Shown here in pieces: positions 6,669-7,230 of a stretch of DNA of 7,230 nucleotides (positions within the stretch are counted from its first letter, which is position 1; every line of letters starts with the position of its first letter). This DNA is from Dichloromethanomonas sp964477085. Its GTDB lineage: Bacteria; Bacillota; Desulfitobacteriia; Desulfitobacteriales; Syntrophobotulaceae. The stretch covers positions 1 to 7,230 of the forward strand of contig CAYZDF010000105.1 of assembly GCA_964477085.1 (NCBI GenBank), in the 5' to 3' direction. The position numbers and the translations under genes are program-made. The notes below the pieces were generated by a model that saw only the letters and a list, made by a program, of their open reading frames with translations, made no database searches and had not been told where the DNA came from.

Positions 6669-6743
6669 TAGAAGAGTCAGGAAAAATAACATTAATCTAA
6701 TATGATTTCTAGAAAGCTCTCCAAAACTCCTTCTTTAAGTTTG

Positions 6744-6772
6744 AATATACCATCCATTACCTTTTAAATAAA
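6744..6772 (-). promoter_or_regulatory. Candidate vegetative promoter for the mazG-like/DUF2232/rplI/lonC/dnaB operon
   Basis: Minus strand: the -10 TATATT (6749-6744) matches the sigma-A consensus at 5 of 6 positions. A TGG just before it makes an extended -10. After a 17-nt spacer lies a weak -35, TTTATT (6772-6767), with 3 of 6 matches. The position fits, immediately downstream of the rpsR terminator, with a predicted start near 6737. The -35 overlaps the edge of an AT-rich run where chance matches are common, so confidence is moderate to low. Confidence 0.45.
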
Positions 6773-6773
6773 C

Positions 6774-6802
6774 AAAAAAAGGGAGACATGCTCCCTCCCT
6801 TT
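6774..6802 (-). terminator. Intrinsic terminator of the ssb-rpsR operon
   Basis: Read on the minus strand, the stem is GGGAG (6795-6791), loop CATGT (6790-6786) and CTCCC (6785-6781), followed by seven T (6780-6774). An A-U pair and several G-U and A-U pairs with the T tract can extend the stem outwards. It begins one base after the rpsR stop codon, so it should end transcription of ssb-rpsR. The next gene would then depend on a new promoter or on read-through. Confidence 0.9.
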
Positions 6803-6803
6803 G

Positions 6804-7049
6804 CTATTCAATCATATAGGGCAGTAATGCAATACTGCGGGCCCTTTTAACAGCGATGGTAACTTGCCTCTGATGCTTGGCACAGTTTCCTGAAATTCTA
6901 CGAGGCAGAATTTTGCCTCTTTCCGTTATAAACTTGCGCAGCTTAGGTGTATCTTTGTAATCGATGCTTTCGACTTTGTCTACACAAAAGCTACACACTC
7001 TTTTACGTGGACGGCGTCCGCGTTCTTTTCTAACGGCAGCGTTAGCCAT
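6804..7049 (-). CDS. rpsR: 30S ribosomal protein S18, zinc-ribbon (Cys-containing) form
   Basis: The 81-residue product has the normal length for bacterial S18. It has a basic N-terminus (GRRPRKR), the core LRKFITERGKILPRRISG, and the C-terminal helix KRARSIALLPY typical of the family. S18 sits in the platform of the 30S subunit and pairs with S6 on 16S rRNA. Residues C19 and C22 (CSFC) and C56 and H59 (CAKH) form a C-x2-C / C-x2-H set. This is the Cys-containing version thought to bind zinc, as opposed to the zinc-independent version many bacteria carry. The ATG start follows a strong GGGAGGAG ribosome binding site at 7056-7063 with a 6-nt spacer. It is the last gene of its operon: the TAG stop runs directly into an intrinsic terminator. 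Confidence 0.97.
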   Translation of the reverse strand: MANAAVRKERGRRPRKRVCSFCVDKVESIDYKDTPKLRKFITERGKILPRRISGNCAKHQRQVTIAVKRARSIALLPYMIE

Positions 7050-7069
7050 AAAACGCTCCTCCCTTCAAA

Positions 7070-7230
7070 CTAAAATGGTATATCGTCATCAAGACTAACT
7101 TCATGGGCAAAAGATCCAAAATCATCTGATCCAGTTGAAGTATTGGTATTACTACTGTCCTTCGGACTGAGGAACCGTACATTTTCCCCTAAGACTTCGG
7201 GAACCCATCTTCTCTGGCCATCCTGCCCTT
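7070..7230 (-). CDS. ssb: Single-stranded DNA-binding protein SSB, C-terminal part (5' end outside window)
   Basis: I translated this by hand from the window edge: 52 complete codons and a TAG stop at 7072-7070. The fragment starts with the end of the OB fold, where DGQRRWVPEV and ENVRFL match the last beta strands of bacterial SSB. A low-complexity Ser/Thr/Asn/Asp-rich linker of about 25 residues follows. It ends in the acidic tip LDDDIPF, the conserved SSB tail that docks replication and repair partners. SSB coats single-stranded DNA at forks and repair sites. The gene lies 20 nt upstream of rpsR, as in the conserved rpsF-ssb-rpsR operon, so rpsF would be expected just beyond the right edge. 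The N-terminal half is not in the window. The identification is very secure because of the tail and the operon context. Confidence 0.95.
   Translation of the reverse strand, partial: GQDGQRRWVPEVLGENVRFLSPKDSSNTNTSTGSDDFGSFAHEVSLDDDIPF

Noticed and set aside
6610..6737. Full canonical T-box riboswitch
   Set aside because: Only the 11-nt core is matched. The leader is too short for Stem I with a specifier loop, no terminator U tract follows, and the downstream gene is not an aminoacyl-tRNA synthetase or amino-acid gene. I kept it only as a low-confidence element.
1..7230. Mobile element, CRISPR array, defence system or horizontally acquired island
   Set aside because: No transposase, integrase, spaced repeats or terminal inverted repeats were seen. 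Gene order is conserved housekeeping synteny and all genes are co-oriented.

Overview
The window is a housekeeping stretch of a spore-forming Firmicute, most likely a clostridial member of the Desulfitobacterium/Desulfosporosinus type. That placement rests on gene order, AT-rich intergenic DNA, strong GGAGG-type ribosome binding sites and a LonC-type protease. It is an inference from family knowledge, not a database match. Every gene I can support is on the minus strand, so transcription runs from high to low coordinates. I see no mobile element, CRISPR array, tRNA or rRNA.

Layout in order of transcription. (1) 7230-6774: the C-terminal end of ssb, then rpsR, closed by a strong intrinsic terminator. 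This is the tail of the usual rpsF-ssb-rpsR operon. (2) 6772-6610: a plausible new promoter and a leader of about 125 nt. The leader holds two small hairpins and an 11-nt match to the T-box antiterminator core, but there is no room for a full T-box. (3) 6609-1602: a tightly packed operon of a small MazG-like protein, a DUF2232 (YybS-like) membrane protein, ribosomal protein L9, the Lon-like protease LonC and the replicative helicase DnaB. Spacings are 15 nt, a 4-nt GTGA overlap, about 16-25 nt and 22 nt. (4) 1601-1394: an intergenic region with a purA promoter and a two-box inverted repeat closely resembling the PurR operator of Bacillus subtilis. (5) 1393-110: purA. (6) 109-1: a non-coding tail with a weak AT-rich terminator candidate and a perfect 8-bp GC-rich hairpin.

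The cluster joins DNA replication (SSB, DnaB), translation (S18, L9), protein quality control linked to sporulation (LonC) and AMP synthesis (PurA). purA appears to be uncoupled from the helicase operon by its own purine-responsive promoter. The order resembles the yybS-yybT-rplI-dnaC-purA region of B. subtilis. The differences are that no yybT/gdpP (c-di-AMP phosphodiesterase) gene lies between the DUF2232 gene and rplI, and that lonC is inserted between rplI and dnaB.

I found no clear new biological system. The points most worth checking are the structured leader of the mazG-like gene, the gdpP gap, the PurBox pair, and an unusual Arg-to-Leu change in a highly conserved DnaB motif.
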